This document shows, in pieces, positions 18,317-27,044 of a stretch of 64,000 nucleotides of DNA. The notes below the pieces were generated by a model. The model worked only from the letters and a program-made list of their open reading frames with translations, ran no database searches and was not told the DNA's origin. The position numbers were made by a program, and so were the translations under genes. Within the stretch, counting starts at the first letter, position 1, and every line of letters starts with the position of its first letter. The DNA is from Pseudidiomarina halophila (GTDB taxonomy: Bacteria; Pseudomonadota; Gammaproteobacteria; Enterobacterales; Alteromonadaceae): positions 62,001 to 126,000 of the forward strand of contig NZ_PIPW01000004.1 in NCBI RefSeq assembly GCF_003987215.1. The letters run 5' to 3'.

Positions 18317-19516
18317 TTGTCACCACAAGAAAAACAATATGACGTTCACTCGTTGACCGGTCAGTTTTGCGATGCTGGAAAAGAACTGCGGTATCGCAGT
18401 TCAATTCAGAAAAGGGTAAGGTTTGAATCCCGCCTTGCCCTGGTACTGGTGGCACTTGTCTTCGCCATGTTCACCATCACCGATTACAGCCTACTCGGGT
18501 TAAGCCGCGAATACTTTCTGTTACTGACCATGCGTATTTCGGTGATCAGCCTTTGCCTGCTGCTGGCCTTCACTCTCGGGCGCTGGGGAGGTTACTCGCG
18601 TAACCTCTGGTTGCATGGTTTGCCGCTATGGATCGTTGCGACGGGAATTATTTTAATTGTGCCATTACGTCCGGATAGTCTGTCCACCCAGATCACTGCG
18701 GTGGTGGTCGCAATCATGGCGTTTTATATCCTGATCCCCAATCTGCTTACGGTCGCGGCGGTGGCGTGTATTTATTTGAGTGTTGGCTTTTTGACGGCTG
18801 CGATGGCTTTTACCGGAATTTCGCCAGCGGATTTGCTGCGGATCGCACTGCTGTTAATTATGGCGAATATCGTAGGCTACTGTGCTTTATTACGGATTGA
18901 GTTTCTGCAGCGTAAGCAATTTGCGCTACTTCACGAAGAACGGGATCAGAATAATCAACTGCACAAGGAAATAGCACATCGAAAATCACTCGAAGCACAA
19001 TTACGCATAGTTGCTGAACGGGATGCTTTGACAGGGTTAGATAGTCGAAGCCACTTCATGAAACGGGCAGAAGTCTTGCTCAAACGTTCGCGGTTGGAAA
19101 ACGCGCCGTTCTGTCTGTTCATGATCGATGTGGATCATTTTAAGAGCATTAATGATACCTGGGGTCATACTCGCGGTGATTGGATCTTGACTAAGATCGC
19201 CGAGGCGTGTGTACAATCTTTGCGTCCCACAGACGTGATAGGGCGTTTTGGTGGTGAAGAATTTATGGTGGCGCTGCCCCACACCAGTCCCACGGACGCC
19301 CAAATTGTGGCAGAACGTTTGAAAAAGAATGTTGCTACTCTGCCGTTAACTGAGGAAATGGGTGAGCTTGTTATGAGTGTCACCATCGGTATTGCTGTAG
19401 CGCAGGCCGAAGATGTTGATCTCGACGCACTTATCACCCGCGCCGATAAAATGCTGTACGCCGGAAAGCACGAGGGCAGAAACCGGGTGATGATGAGTCA
19501 GGAGGGAATCGCATGA
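18317..19516 (+). CDS. Membrane diguanylate cyclase (GGDEF)
   Basis: About six membrane segments fill residues 35-190; then a short coiled linker leads to a GGDEF domain. GGEEF at 312-316 is an active-site signature, and RPTD at 303-306, five residues before it, is a product-inhibition I-site. It should make cyclic di-GMP and be feedback-inhibited. No recognised ligand-binding domain precedes it, so the signal may be sensed by the membrane part. The TTG start at 18317 is favoured by AAGGA ten bases upstream, but it is not certain. Confidence 0.9.
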   Translation: MSPQEKQYDVHSLTGQFCDAGKELRYRSSIQKRVRFESRLALVLVALVFAMFTITDYSLLGLSREYFLLLTMRISVISLCLLLAFTLGRWGGYSRNLWLHGLPLWIVATGIILIVPLRPDSLSTQITAVVVAIMAFYILIPNLLTVAAVACIYLSVGFLTAAMAFTGISPADLLRIALLLIMANIVGYCALLRIEFLQRKQFALLHEERDQNNQLHKEIAHRKSLEAQLRIVAERDALTGLDSRSHFMKRAEVLLKRSRLENAPFCLFMIDVDHFKSINDTWGHTRGDWILTKIAEACVQSLRPTDVIGRFGGEEFMVALPHTSPTDAQIVAERLKKNVATLPLTEEMGELVMSVTIGIAVAQAEDVDLDALITRADKMLYAGKHEGRNRVMMSQEGIA

Positions 19517-19532
19517 GGCGAGCTCATGCGAT
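19508..19532. terminator. Perfect hairpin over the GGDEF stop codon
   Basis: ATCGCATGAG and CTCATGCGAT pair perfectly around GCGAG, in the 42-base gap between convergent genes; the TGA stop is inside the stem. No T run follows, so it may be a bidirectional pause or mRNA 3'-end structure. Confidence 0.4.
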
Positions 19533-19558
19533 TATTCTGACATCATTTGTAGCAAAGG

Positions 19559-20479
19559 TTAGAAATAAGTCTCGCTGATCTCCTCTGCGATCTTGATCAA
19601 GCCCAGCTGCATTTCATCGATGAACTCGTGCAGACTCTCCTGTTTTAAGGACTGCGGTTTTGCTTTCAGCAGCTTCTTTTGCAGCTTATCAATGGGTACT
19701 ATCGCACTTTCATGATGCGGTAGCTCCTGCAGCAGCGTCTTCACCTGATTCAGCGTATGCATCAGTGAACGCGGAAAACGAGATTGCTGTAGCAGGAATT
19801 TCAGCACGTCCGCGCGGGTGATACGCAGGCGCATTTCACGCCGGTACATTTGATACCCCGACATGGACTTAAGCACGCCCATCCATTGGATGTTTTCAAA
19901 CGCCGGCTGCTCATAATCAAGTTCAGGTAATAACGTCGCCGAGCGCACATCGATGATACGGGTGGTCATATCCCCGCGCTCAAGATTGCGACCGATGCGC
20001 AAAAAGGCGTAGCCTTCATCGTGTGTCATGGTGCCGGATAACATACCAGTAATGGTTTGATTCGAGCGAATGACATCGCTGAGAGCTTCGTAACGGTGGC
20101 GTCTGCCAAGCATCGACTGACGGTTTTTCATTGCCGATAAATATAAATAATTAATCTGTTCCCAGGTTTCTGTAGGAATGATTTCCCGGATGGTACGGGC
20201 ATTTTCCCGGGCCATGGTAAGCGAGCTGATGATCGAGCTGGGGTTGTTTTTATCTGTGACCATATATTTGACCACACTGTGTTCATCAGCTTCCTCATAG
20301 TTATTATAGAAATCCTCTCTGACCGAGAGGATATCTATAATCGGCTCCCAGCCAAGCTTTACGGTACGAGGTAAGTCCATTAACAAATGCGAGTTAACGT
20401 TAATCACCCTTGCAGTATTTTCAGCGCGCTCGAGGTACCTGGCCATCCAGAAGATATTACTTGCTACTCGTGACAACAT
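19559..20479 (-). CDS. Alpha-E domain (DUF403) protein of the Anbu locus
   Basis: A 306-residue, almost all-helical protein that begins with MLSRVASNIFWMARYLERAENTARV, the hallmark of the alpha-E (DUF403) family. These proteins are found with circularly permuted ATP-grasp enzymes, transglutaminases and Anbu peptidases, and a role in peptide synthesis or tagging has been suggested from such contexts. Two bases separate its start from the upstream ATP-grasp gene, so the two are translated from one message. The biochemical role is not established. Confidence 0.9.
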   Translation of the reverse strand: MLSRVASNIFWMARYLERAENTARVINVNSHLLMDLPRTVKLGWEPIIDILSVREDFYNNYEEADEHSVVKYMVTDKNNPSSIISSLTMARENARTIREIIPTETWEQINYLYLSAMKNRQSMLGRRHRYEALSDVIRSNQTITGMLSGTMTHDEGYAFLRIGRNLERGDMTTRIIDVRSATLLPELDYEQPAFENIQWMGVLKSMSGYQMYRREMRLRITRADVLKFLLQQSRFPRSLMHTLNQVKTLLQELPHHESAIVPIDKLQKKLLKAKPQSLKQESLHEFIDEMQLGLIKIAEEISETYF

Positions 20480-20481
20480 GA

Positions 20482-21933
20482 TTAAGCCTCCATATCCACT
20501 ATCCAGGTATCCTTACTGCCGCCACCCTGAGACGAGTTGACTACAATAGAGCCCTTGCGCAACGCCACCCGCGTTAAGCCGCCTGTGGTGACTTGGATAT
20601 CTTTACCGCTTAAAACAAAAGGGCGTAAATCTAAATGTCTGGGTTCTGCTTTATTTTCAATTAAGGTCGGCGCCGTTGAAAGCATCAGCATTGGCTGGGC
20701 GACATAATTACGCGGGTCACGGCGAATCAGTCGTTTAAATTTCTCGCATTCTGCTTTACTGGCATGGGGGCCGATAAGCATGCCGGCACCGCCGGATTCA
20801 TTGGCTGGTTTGACCACCATGTCCTGTATATTTTCAATGACATACTCGCGTTCTTCCTTGTTAATACACTTATAGGTAGGAACGTTAGGCAGGGTGGGCT
20901 CTTCATTCAGATAATATTTAATGATTTCAGGGACAAAGGCGTACACCACTTTGTCATCGGCTACCCCTGACCCAGGCGCATTGGCAAGCGCAACATTACC
21001 TGCTTTCCAGGCTCGCATCAGACCGGGAACACCGAGTAACGAATCCGGGTTAAATGCTTCCGGATCGATAAAGTGGTCATCCACCCGCCGATAAATCACA
21101 TCTACCCGCGCCGGCCCCTCAATAGTGCGCATGTAGACAATATCGTCGTCATCGACAAACATATCGCGCCCCTCGACTACCTCTGCGCCCATCTGCTGGG
21201 CGAGGTAAGCGTGTTCAAAATAGGCGGAATTGTAAATGCCGGGGGTCAGTAAGACGATTTCTGGCTGCTCAATGTCGCGGGGCGACAGCTCACATAACAT
21301 GTCATAGAGCTGGGAAGGGTAATCGTCCACGGGGAGAATACTGTATTGTTCAAACATCTCGGGGAATACACGCTTCATTACCTTGCGGTTTTCCAGCATG
21401 TACGACACCCCTGAAGGAACCCGCAAGTTATCCTCAAGTACGTAAACTGTGCCGTCGTTATCTCTCACCAAATCCGAGCCGCAAATATGTGCCCATATTC
21501 CGAGTGGTGGATGAACGCCTTTGCATTGAGGTAAAAAGTTCTTCGATTTTTTTAGCAGGTCGGCAGGAAATACTCCATCTTTGACAATGTTTTGATCGTT
21601 GTAGAGATCATCGATGAACATATTCAGGGCTTTGACACGTTGCTTCAGCCCTGACTCGATTTTTTGCCATTCCTCCTTGTCGATAATTCTGGGGATGATG
21701 TCAAAGGGCCAGGCTCTGTCGATAGACCCTTCGTCCTCGTGATAAACACGAAAACTGATGCCCATAACATGGATGGCCGACTCTGCGGCGACCTTAAATT
21801 CTTCAAGATCATCATCTGTGAGGCTGCGCAAATAACCGCATATTATTTCCGCCGCAGCCCTTGGCTTGCCGGAGGCTCGTAATAGTTCATCGTACAAATT
21901 AGTGACTTTATAGCTACCCCAACGGATGGTCAT
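20482..21933 (-). CDS. Circularly permuted ATP-grasp protein (DUF404/407)
   Basis: A 483-residue protein of the circularly permuted type 2 ATP-grasp family. Recognisable segments include MFIDDLYNDQNIVKDGV, HICGSDLVRDNDG-T-V-Y-V-L-E-D-N, the RVDVIYRRVDDHFIDPE block, VKPANESGGAGMLIG (glycine-rich ATP-binding loop), and the C-terminal SSQGGGSKDTW. ATP-grasp enzymes ligate carboxylates to amines; the substrates here are unknown. First gene of the leftward pair with the alpha-E protein, divergent from Anbu. GAGGAC precedes the ATG. Confidence 0.92.
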   Translation of the reverse strand: MTIRWGSYKVTNLYDELLRASGKPRAAAEIICGYLRSLTDDDLEEFKVAAESAIHVMGISFRVYHEDEGSIDRAWPFDIIPRIIDKEEWQKIESGLKQRVKALNMFIDDLYNDQNIVKDGVFPADLLKKSKNFLPQCKGVHPPLGIWAHICGSDLVRDNDGTVYVLEDNLRVPSGVSYMLENRKVMKRVFPEMFEQYSILPVDDYPSQLYDMLCELSPRDIEQPEIVLLTPGIYNSAYFEHAYLAQQMGAEVVEGRDMFVDDDDIVYMRTIEGPARVDVIYRRVDDHFIDPEAFNPDSLLGVPGLMRAWKAGNVALANAPGSGVADDKVVYAFVPEIIKYYLNEEPTLPNVPTYKCINKEEREYVIENIQDMVVKPANESGGAGMLIGPHASKAECEKFKRLIRRDPRNYVAQPMLMLSTAPTLIENKAEPRHLDLRPFVLSGKDIQVTTGGLTRVALRKGSIVVNSSQGGGSKDTWIVDMEA

Positions 21934-22045
21934 GCACAGTCCTCTTTTTTGTTTGATTGCCTCCTATAAAGATAGTGGTAGTTTCAGTAAAAATGCAAAA
22001 CTGTTTGTTTTTCACGCGACTTACATAGAGAATATGCGGAGTTTA

Positions 22046-22060
22046 AGCTGAGTCTCAGCT
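22046..22060. promoter_or_regulatory. 15-bp palindrome upstream of the Anbu gene
   Basis: AGCTGAG-T-CTCAGCT, followed two bases later by TTTTTC, lies 22 bases before the Anbu start codon. It could be an operator at the divergent Anbu/ATP-grasp junction or a terminator-like attenuator in the leader. Confidence 0.4.
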
Positions 22061-22082
22061 GGTTTTTCTTTGGAGTTTTGTT

Positions 22083-22823
22083 GTGACCTATTGTTTGGCA
22101 ATCCGTGTTAATAAAGGCTTGGTGTTTGCGTCTGATTCGCGCACCAATGCAGGAGTAGACTATGTGGCAACCTACAGCAAGATGCACCGGTTTACATGGC
22201 CGGGTGAACGCACTGTAGTACTGCTTTCGGCAGGGAGTCTGGCCACCTCACAATCGGTTCTCAACGCCATAAATTCAGATCTGGAAGATCCCGAAGCGCC
22301 ATTTAACCTGCGCAAGGGTAAACATTTGTATGATGTTGCCAGCTATATCGGCAACCTGAGTCAAAAAGAGCAGCAGCAACATGCGCCAGCTTTGGAGAAA
22401 AGTAATGCCAGCGCCGAGGCCAGTTTTATCCTCGGTGGCCAGATTGCCGGAAAAACCTGCGAAATCTATATGATTTATCCACAGGGCAATTATATCAGCG
22501 CGTCTGACGACACACCGTATTTACAGATCGGCGAAAATAAATACGGCAAACCTATCCTGGATCGTATTATTACACCTAATACGTCACTGGAAGACGCGGC
22601 TCGCTGTGCCATGGTATCCCTTGACTCTACCGTGCGCAGTAATATCAGTGTGGGCTTACCTATTGAGCTGGCAATTTACACGGGTGATAGTATTGACGAG
22701 CCTTGGCACAATAAATACCGCGCCTTCAGCCCCATGTACAAATCCATGCAGAAACAGTGGAACGAAGGGCTGCGGCAGGCCTTTTCCGGCCTGCCAAGAT
22801 TCGATTGGGAAAAAGAAGAGTAA
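22083..22823 (+). CDS. Anbu (ancestral beta subunit) proteasome-type peptidase
   Basis: A 246-residue Ntn-hydrolase-fold protein. The N terminus TYCLAIRVNKGLVFASDSRT matches Anbu and puts Thr at position 2, to be exposed as the nucleophile once Met is removed; AGVDYVATYSKMHRF follows. Anbu forms a proteasome-like assembly in bacteria lacking true proteasomes, with poorly defined proteolytic activity. GTG at 22083 has TGGAG at a good distance. Divergent from the ATP-grasp and alpha-E genes, and convergent with a zinc peptidase three bases away. The transglutaminase often found in such loci is not seen here. Confidence 0.92.
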   Translation: MTYCLAIRVNKGLVFASDSRTNAGVDYVATYSKMHRFTWPGERTVVLLSAGSLATSQSVLNAINSDLEDPEAPFNLRKGKHLYDVASYIGNLSQKEQQQHAPALEKSNASAEASFILGGQIAGKTCEIYMIYPQGNYISASDDTPYLQIGENKYGKPILDRIITPNTSLEDAARCAMVSLDSTVRSNISVGLPIELAIYTGDSIDEPWHNKYRAFSPMYKSMQKQWNEGLRQAFSGLPRFDWEKEE

Positions 22824-22836
22824 ATTTAATTACTCT
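22817..22836. terminator. Hairpin covering both stop codons of Anbu and the zinc peptidase
   Basis: AGAGTAA and TTACTCT pair perfectly over a 6-base AT loop. The two convergent stop codons lie in this hairpin. AT-rich and short, so weak. Confidence 0.35.
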
Positions 22837-23911
22837 GCGCTGCGCTGATGACGTTATGCACAAAGCGCAGCTTATCGATGGCCATGTTCGAGAGCACGAA
22901 CGGATAAGCATCATCCAGCCCCATGCTCCGGTTGAGTGCATTTAATACTGCGGTGAGGCGACACCAGTCGTTATATAGCTGATTAAAATGTGCTTCGCTT
23001 ATGGCCTCATCACTCTGCGGTAACTGCTGTAGAGGGTTGATGACCTGATGTGACTTTACGCTGAAGTCAAAATCACTGGCGGTTTCCAGGGTATCGACCA
23101 TGTGCAGATAGTGGGCCCAGGTTTCTGCCCAATCTTCCCAGGGGTGCATACTGGCATACGCGCTAACCCATACTTTGTGCCAGTCGGGTGCCGGGCCCTG
23201 CTCATAGTAATGTTGCAGAGCATAGGTGTAATCCAGCCGCTCATCACCAAAGAGTTCACGGAAATCATTCAGCCAACCGCTATTGCGTACCAGTCGGTCC
23301 CAAAAGTAATGACCGGATTCGTGCCGGAAGTGCCCAACAAGGGTACGGTATTGCTCGTTCAGTTCTTCACGCATTTTTACCCGTGAACTCGGCTCAGCTT
23401 CCTTTAAGTCAAGCGTAATGATGCCGGCATTGTGACCGGTGGTAACGAAATTTTTAACGGTCAGTTCGTTGCCGTATTCGTCTTCCGTTTGATCTTCAAG
23501 AAATTCAAAACCCAGACCCTGTTGCGGATCCTGCTGCCGCGAGATTACAGGTAGCTCAAGCTTATAAAGGGTATAGAGTAAACGCCGCTTAGCCTGTTCC
23601 ATCCTCGCCCATAGTCGCCTGTTATCAGGTTGATCAAGGTTAGGAATGGTTCGGGTCAACTCGCAGGAGGCACATAATTCACCTGGTTCGGCGACGGGAA
23701 TCATCCAGTTGCATACGTCCTGGACAGAGTAGTTCTTGCACTGACGGTAGAGTCTGCCATTCGCCGCAGAACGCCAAACACCTTTGTCGTGGTGGGTAAA
23801 AGCGCTTACCTTTTTCTCATCCGGCATGAAACCCAGCATCAGTCCACAACTGACACAACGGGTGTTAGCAAAATGCAGAGTATTACCACACTGACAGGAA
23901 AACGTTTGCAT
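22826..23911 (-). CDS. Zinc-ribbon metallopeptidase (PF10005/PF15887 type)
   Basis: A 361-residue cytoplasmic protein. Two Cys clusters at the N terminus (residues 6, 8, 19, 22 and 58, 67, 80, 83) form a zinc-ribbon region. A metallopeptidase motif, HESGH, follows at residues 197-201 with a downstream acidic GDERLDYTYALQ segment that could supply the third ligand. The protein fits the putative zinc-binding peptidase family found near Anbu/ATP-grasp genes. It ends two bases from the Anbu gene in the opposite orientation. It may process or recycle products of the same system; this is inference from context. Confidence 0.82.
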   Translation of the reverse strand: MQTFSCQCGNTLHFANTRCVSCGLMLGFMPDEKKVSAFTHHDKGVWRSAANGRLYRQCKNYSVQDVCNWMIPVAEPGELCASCELTRTIPNLDQPDNRRLWARMEQAKRRLLYTLYKLELPVISRQQDPQQGLGFEFLEDQTEDEYGNELTVKNFVTTGHNAGIITLDLKEAEPSSRVKMREELNEQYRTLVGHFRHESGHYFWDRLVRNSGWLNDFRELFGDERLDYTYALQHYYEQGPAPDWHKVWVSAYASMHPWEDWAETWAHYLHMVDTLETASDFDFSVKSHQVINPLQQLPQSDEAISEAHFNQLYNDWCRLTAVLNALNRSMGLDDAYPFVLSNMAIDKLRFVHNVISAAQSN

Positions 23912-24093
23912 AATTAGTTATCCAGGCTCCGATGCTCGCTTGTATTGAGCGTTCATTTTATGCACTATTTTAACACGTTAGGAAAAAAGCGTTCAGGATA
24001 ATGGTAAAAATACCGCAAGCCGGTATTTAGAGAACCACGTCCAGCGCTTATGTTCATCATAGCAAAACTACTATCGCAGCTTGAGGGAATAGT

Positions 24094-25092
24094 ATGCAAT
24101 CCAACGTGAAGCACCAGTCTCAGACAGAACCCAAATTTGCTGTTGTGGTGGTGGGCGTTGGTCAGGTGGGCAGCTGCTGGCTGGAGAAATTTGGCCCTAC
24201 GCTGCCACCGTCAGCGATGGTGCATAGCAGGCACAACTCGCGAAATCCGTTGACGGTAACGGCTATCGAGAAGTTGCAAAGTGAAGGTCTGATACCACTG
24301 GTCTTAGACCTAACCGCTTCGGAGACTGTTAGTCGCTGTTATCCTGAATGGATTGCTGCCGGCGCCGATATTATTAGTGCAAATAAATACGCTGGCGCTG
24401 CGGATTCTGCGTTTTACCAGCAGGTAAAAACAGCATTGAAAAAGCACCGGCGACAGTGGCTGTACGCCGCCACCGTTGGCGCCGGGGTGCCAGTGCCGCA
24501 GACGGTGCGCGAGTGCTATGAAGCGGGTGATTCGGTGTTAAAGGTGGAGGGCAATTTCTCAGGCTCGCTGACCTGGATTTTTCAGCAATACCGGCCGGGA
24601 GACAAGCTCTCAGAGTTACTGCGTAAAGCCCGTGAGGCGGGAATTACTGAGCCGGATCCACGCACTGACCTCGGTGGCATGGACGTCGCCAAGAAACTGC
24701 TTATTGTCGCACGTGAGGCGGGCTGGGACTTTGAGCTGGCGGATGCCGACATTCAAGACCTGGTGCTGACGTCGTCGTTAGATGAAGAGTTGGACGCCGC
24801 GTTCGATCAGTGGCGGTTAGCGAACTATCCGGATGCCACGCAGTTTTGTTATGTGGGCCGATTAGAGACAGACGGTCATCAGCGCGTGAAAGCCAGTGCC
24901 GCCCTGGAACCCGTTACCGGTGAATCACCCTACGCCGAGTTAGCGCCGGAACGTGCTTACTTCCGGGTCTGGACGGCAAAGGATCCGGTAAAAGCTATTC
25001 CTGTTGAAGGAGTAGGCGCCGGGTTAGAGGCCACCGCTGCCGCTGTACACAAAGATGTGCTGGCAGCCATCAAACATTACGACAATCACTAA
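24094..25092 (+). CDS. Homoserine dehydrogenase-like protein
   Basis: A 332-residue NAD(P)-dependent oxidoreductase. It has an N-terminal Rossmann motif GVGQVGSCW (residues 21-29), the SANKYAGA segment, and the homoserine dehydrogenase signature (GNFSGSLTWIF, then EPDPRTDLGGMDVAKKLLI near 190-215). It resembles the dehydrogenase half of ThrA/MetL but has no aspartokinase or ACT domain, so it may not be feedback regulated. Homoserine is the branch point to Thr and Met. It is 90 bases ahead of the carbamate kinase gene, an unusual neighbour. Confidence 0.85.
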   Translation: MQSNVKHQSQTEPKFAVVVVGVGQVGSCWLEKFGPTLPPSAMVHSRHNSRNPLTVTAIEKLQSEGLIPLVLDLTASETVSRCYPEWIAAGADIISANKYAGAADSAFYQQVKTALKKHRRQWLYAATVGAGVPVPQTVRECYEAGDSVLKVEGNFSGSLTWIFQQYRPGDKLSELLRKAREAGITEPDPRTDLGGMDVAKKLLIVAREAGWDFELADADIQDLVLTSSLDEELDAAFDQWRLANYPDATQFCYVGRLETDGHQRVKASAALEPVTGESPYAELAPERAYFRVWTAKDPVKAIPVEGVGAGLEATAAAVHKDVLAAIKHYDNH

Positions 25093-25182
25093 TTCAGCGC
25101 GGCAGGGGCATTTAGTGGACGTATCCCGCCGCTATCAACTAGGGTTTAGCTAGTTAAGGCAAAGTCCGCGCAAGGAGGTTTA

Positions 25183-26091
25183 ATGCTGGTAGTCGCCGCT
25201 TTAGGAGGCAATGCGCTGTTGCGCCGTGGTGAGGATGTCACTGCAGAAAATCAGCGGGATAATGTGAAGCAGGCTGTGCGGGTACTGGCGGATATTGTAA
25301 AGGCCGGGCATCGGCTGGTCATTACCCATGGTAACGGTCCGCAGATAGGTTTGCTGGCGCTACAAAACCAAGCCTATGATGCAGATAAAGCCTTTCCGTT
25401 GGATATTCTCGGTGCCGAATCCGAGGGCATGATTGGTTACCTAATTGAACAAGAACTCGAAAACCAACTGGGTGAGGGCTATGCGGTTGCGACTCTGATC
25501 ACTCAGATCGCGGTGGACGCTGATGATCCTCACTTCGACGACCCCAGCAAGTTTATCGGACCGGTTTATGATAAAGAGCAGGCAGAAGAATTAAAAGAAA
25601 GGCATGGCTGGACGATCGCCAAAGATGGTGACAACTGGCGTAGGGTAGTGCCTTCACCTGAACCGAAGAAAATACAGGATCTGAAGATTCTCAGGATTTT
25701 GCTTGAACAACAGGTGATCACAATTTGCATCGGTGGCGGGGGGATTCCGATCGTGCGTCAGCCGGACGGCAGCTACACCGGAGTAGAAGCGGTCATCGAT
25801 AAAGATGCGGCCAGCGCTTTACTGGCTGAGCAAGTTAACGCAGATGCCTTGTTATTGCTGACAGATGTTGACGCGGTCTACCATGACTTTGGCGGCTCAA
25901 ACGAACGCCCGATCAGGCAAATGACCCCCAGCGAAGCCGAAGACTTTGATGCACCGGAGGGCTCGATGGGGCCGAAATTAATAGCTGCAGCACGGTTTGC
26001 CCGAAAGGGGAGTTTTAGTGGGATAGGCGCAATGGAAGACGCGTTGGATCTGTTGCAGGGTAACGCTGGCACACGTATCTCCTCAGGGTAA
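25183..26091 (+). CDS. arcC: Carbamate kinase
   Basis: A 302-residue amino acid kinase with the carbamate kinase pattern: ALGGNALLRRGE at the N terminus, THGNGPQIGLLALQNQAY, the VVPSPEPKKI insert near residue 160, CIGGGGIPIV and the VIDKDAASALLAEQ ATP-site region. The enzyme reversibly makes ATP and carbamate from carbamoyl phosphate and usually serves the arginine deiminase pathway. No arcA, arcB or arcD is in this window, so it is an orphan here. AAGGAGG is a strong binding site for the ATG. Confidence 0.93.
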   Translation: MLVVAALGGNALLRRGEDVTAENQRDNVKQAVRVLADIVKAGHRLVITHGNGPQIGLLALQNQAYDADKAFPLDILGAESEGMIGYLIEQELENQLGEGYAVATLITQIAVDADDPHFDDPSKFIGPVYDKEQAEELKERHGWTIAKDGDNWRRVVPSPEPKKIQDLKILRILLEQQVITICIGGGGIPIVRQPDGSYTGVEAVIDKDAASALLAEQVNADALLLLTDVDAVYHDFGGSNERPIRQMTPSEAEDFDAPEGSMGPKLIAAARFARKGSFSGIGAMEDALDLLQGNAGTRISSG

Positions 26092-26096
26092 CGCTC

Positions 26097-27029
26097 ATGG
26101 CCTTCGGTTTACATGCTCCTTTAAGATTAGCGTCACCCGGAAAGTGGGTGCGCCGAAGTACGCTGCTGGTGACCCTGGCGGCGTTTTGCTGGGGTCTGTC
26201 AGGCGGCATAGGCGCCGTGCTGCTGGAGCGCGGCTGGGATGCATTTACCGTGTCATTTTACCGGGGGGCGGTTGGCTTTCTGTTCGTTTTTATTTGGCTG
26301 CTGCTTCGTCCCCAACGCAGTGGGTTAGCGAATCGCAAACTGTGGTTCTGGTCCGCAATTGCCGGCGCAGGTGTTGCCGGTAACTTCGCTTTTTATTTCT
26401 TAAGCATTGGCGAAGGCAGTGTTGCTGTTGCCGCAACCCTGATGTACTGCGCACCGGTTTTTGTTTATTTGGTGTCCTTTACACTCGGTCTTGAGTCGCC
26501 CTCATTGCAAAAGTGGCTGGCGATTCTTCTGGTGCTATTGGGGATCGTACTGTTAACGCAGATCTACACACTCGGCGCGGGCGCAGTCTCGGTATTCGCG
26601 GTAACCACTGGTCTACTCTCAGGCATGTCCTATGCGTTGTTTATCTTCGGTTTTAAGTACGCTGCCCCGCATGGTAGTCCACAGGCTATTCTTGTGATAG
26701 CTTTTGCGGTACTCGCGATTATTTTGATTGCGCTCGGTGAGGTGAGCGAAGTTGTTGCAGCATTTTCCACACCGAGTTTGCCGTTGCTCGTGTTGCTGGG
26801 AGTGCTTGGCGCAGGTTTATCCTTTATTTTTTATATCTTCGGGCTCAATTACACGGCGCCTGCTGTAGCCTCAATAGTGGCAATGGTAGAACCCGTTACG
26901 GCTTCGTTATTTGGTGTCGTGGTTTTAGATGAAAAACTCAACCTGATACAACTAACGGGCATGGCACTGATTTTGATTACCGTCACTATGCTAAGTGTTC
27001 ACTCAAGCCGTCGTAAAGCTTCCATTTAG
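26097..27029 (+). CDS. EamA/DMT family transporter
   Basis: A 310-residue inner-membrane protein with ten hydrophobic segments in two EamA repeats (first WGLSGGIGAVLLERGWDAFT, second ending AMVEPVTASLFGVVVLDEKL, the typical EamA terminal motif). Drug/metabolite exporters of this superfamily move amino acids and other small solutes; the substrate here is unknown. The start is five bases after the carbamate kinase stop, so the genes are co-transcribed. Confidence 0.88.
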   Translation: MAFGLHAPLRLASPGKWVRRSTLLVTLAAFCWGLSGGIGAVLLERGWDAFTVSFYRGAVGFLFVFIWLLLRPQRSGLANRKLWFWSAIAGAGVAGNFAFYFLSIGEGSVAVAATLMYCAPVFVYLVSFTLGLESPSLQKWLAILLVLLGIVLLTQIYTLGAGAVSVFAVTTGLLSGMSYALFIFGFKYAAPHGSPQAILVIAFAVLAIILIALGEVSEVVAAFSTPSLPLLVLLGVLGAGLSFIFYIFGLNYTAPAVASIVAMVEPVTASLFGVVVLDEKLNLIQLTGMALILITVTMLSVHSSRRKASI

Positions 27030-27044
27030 GTGGTTATTAGAAAC

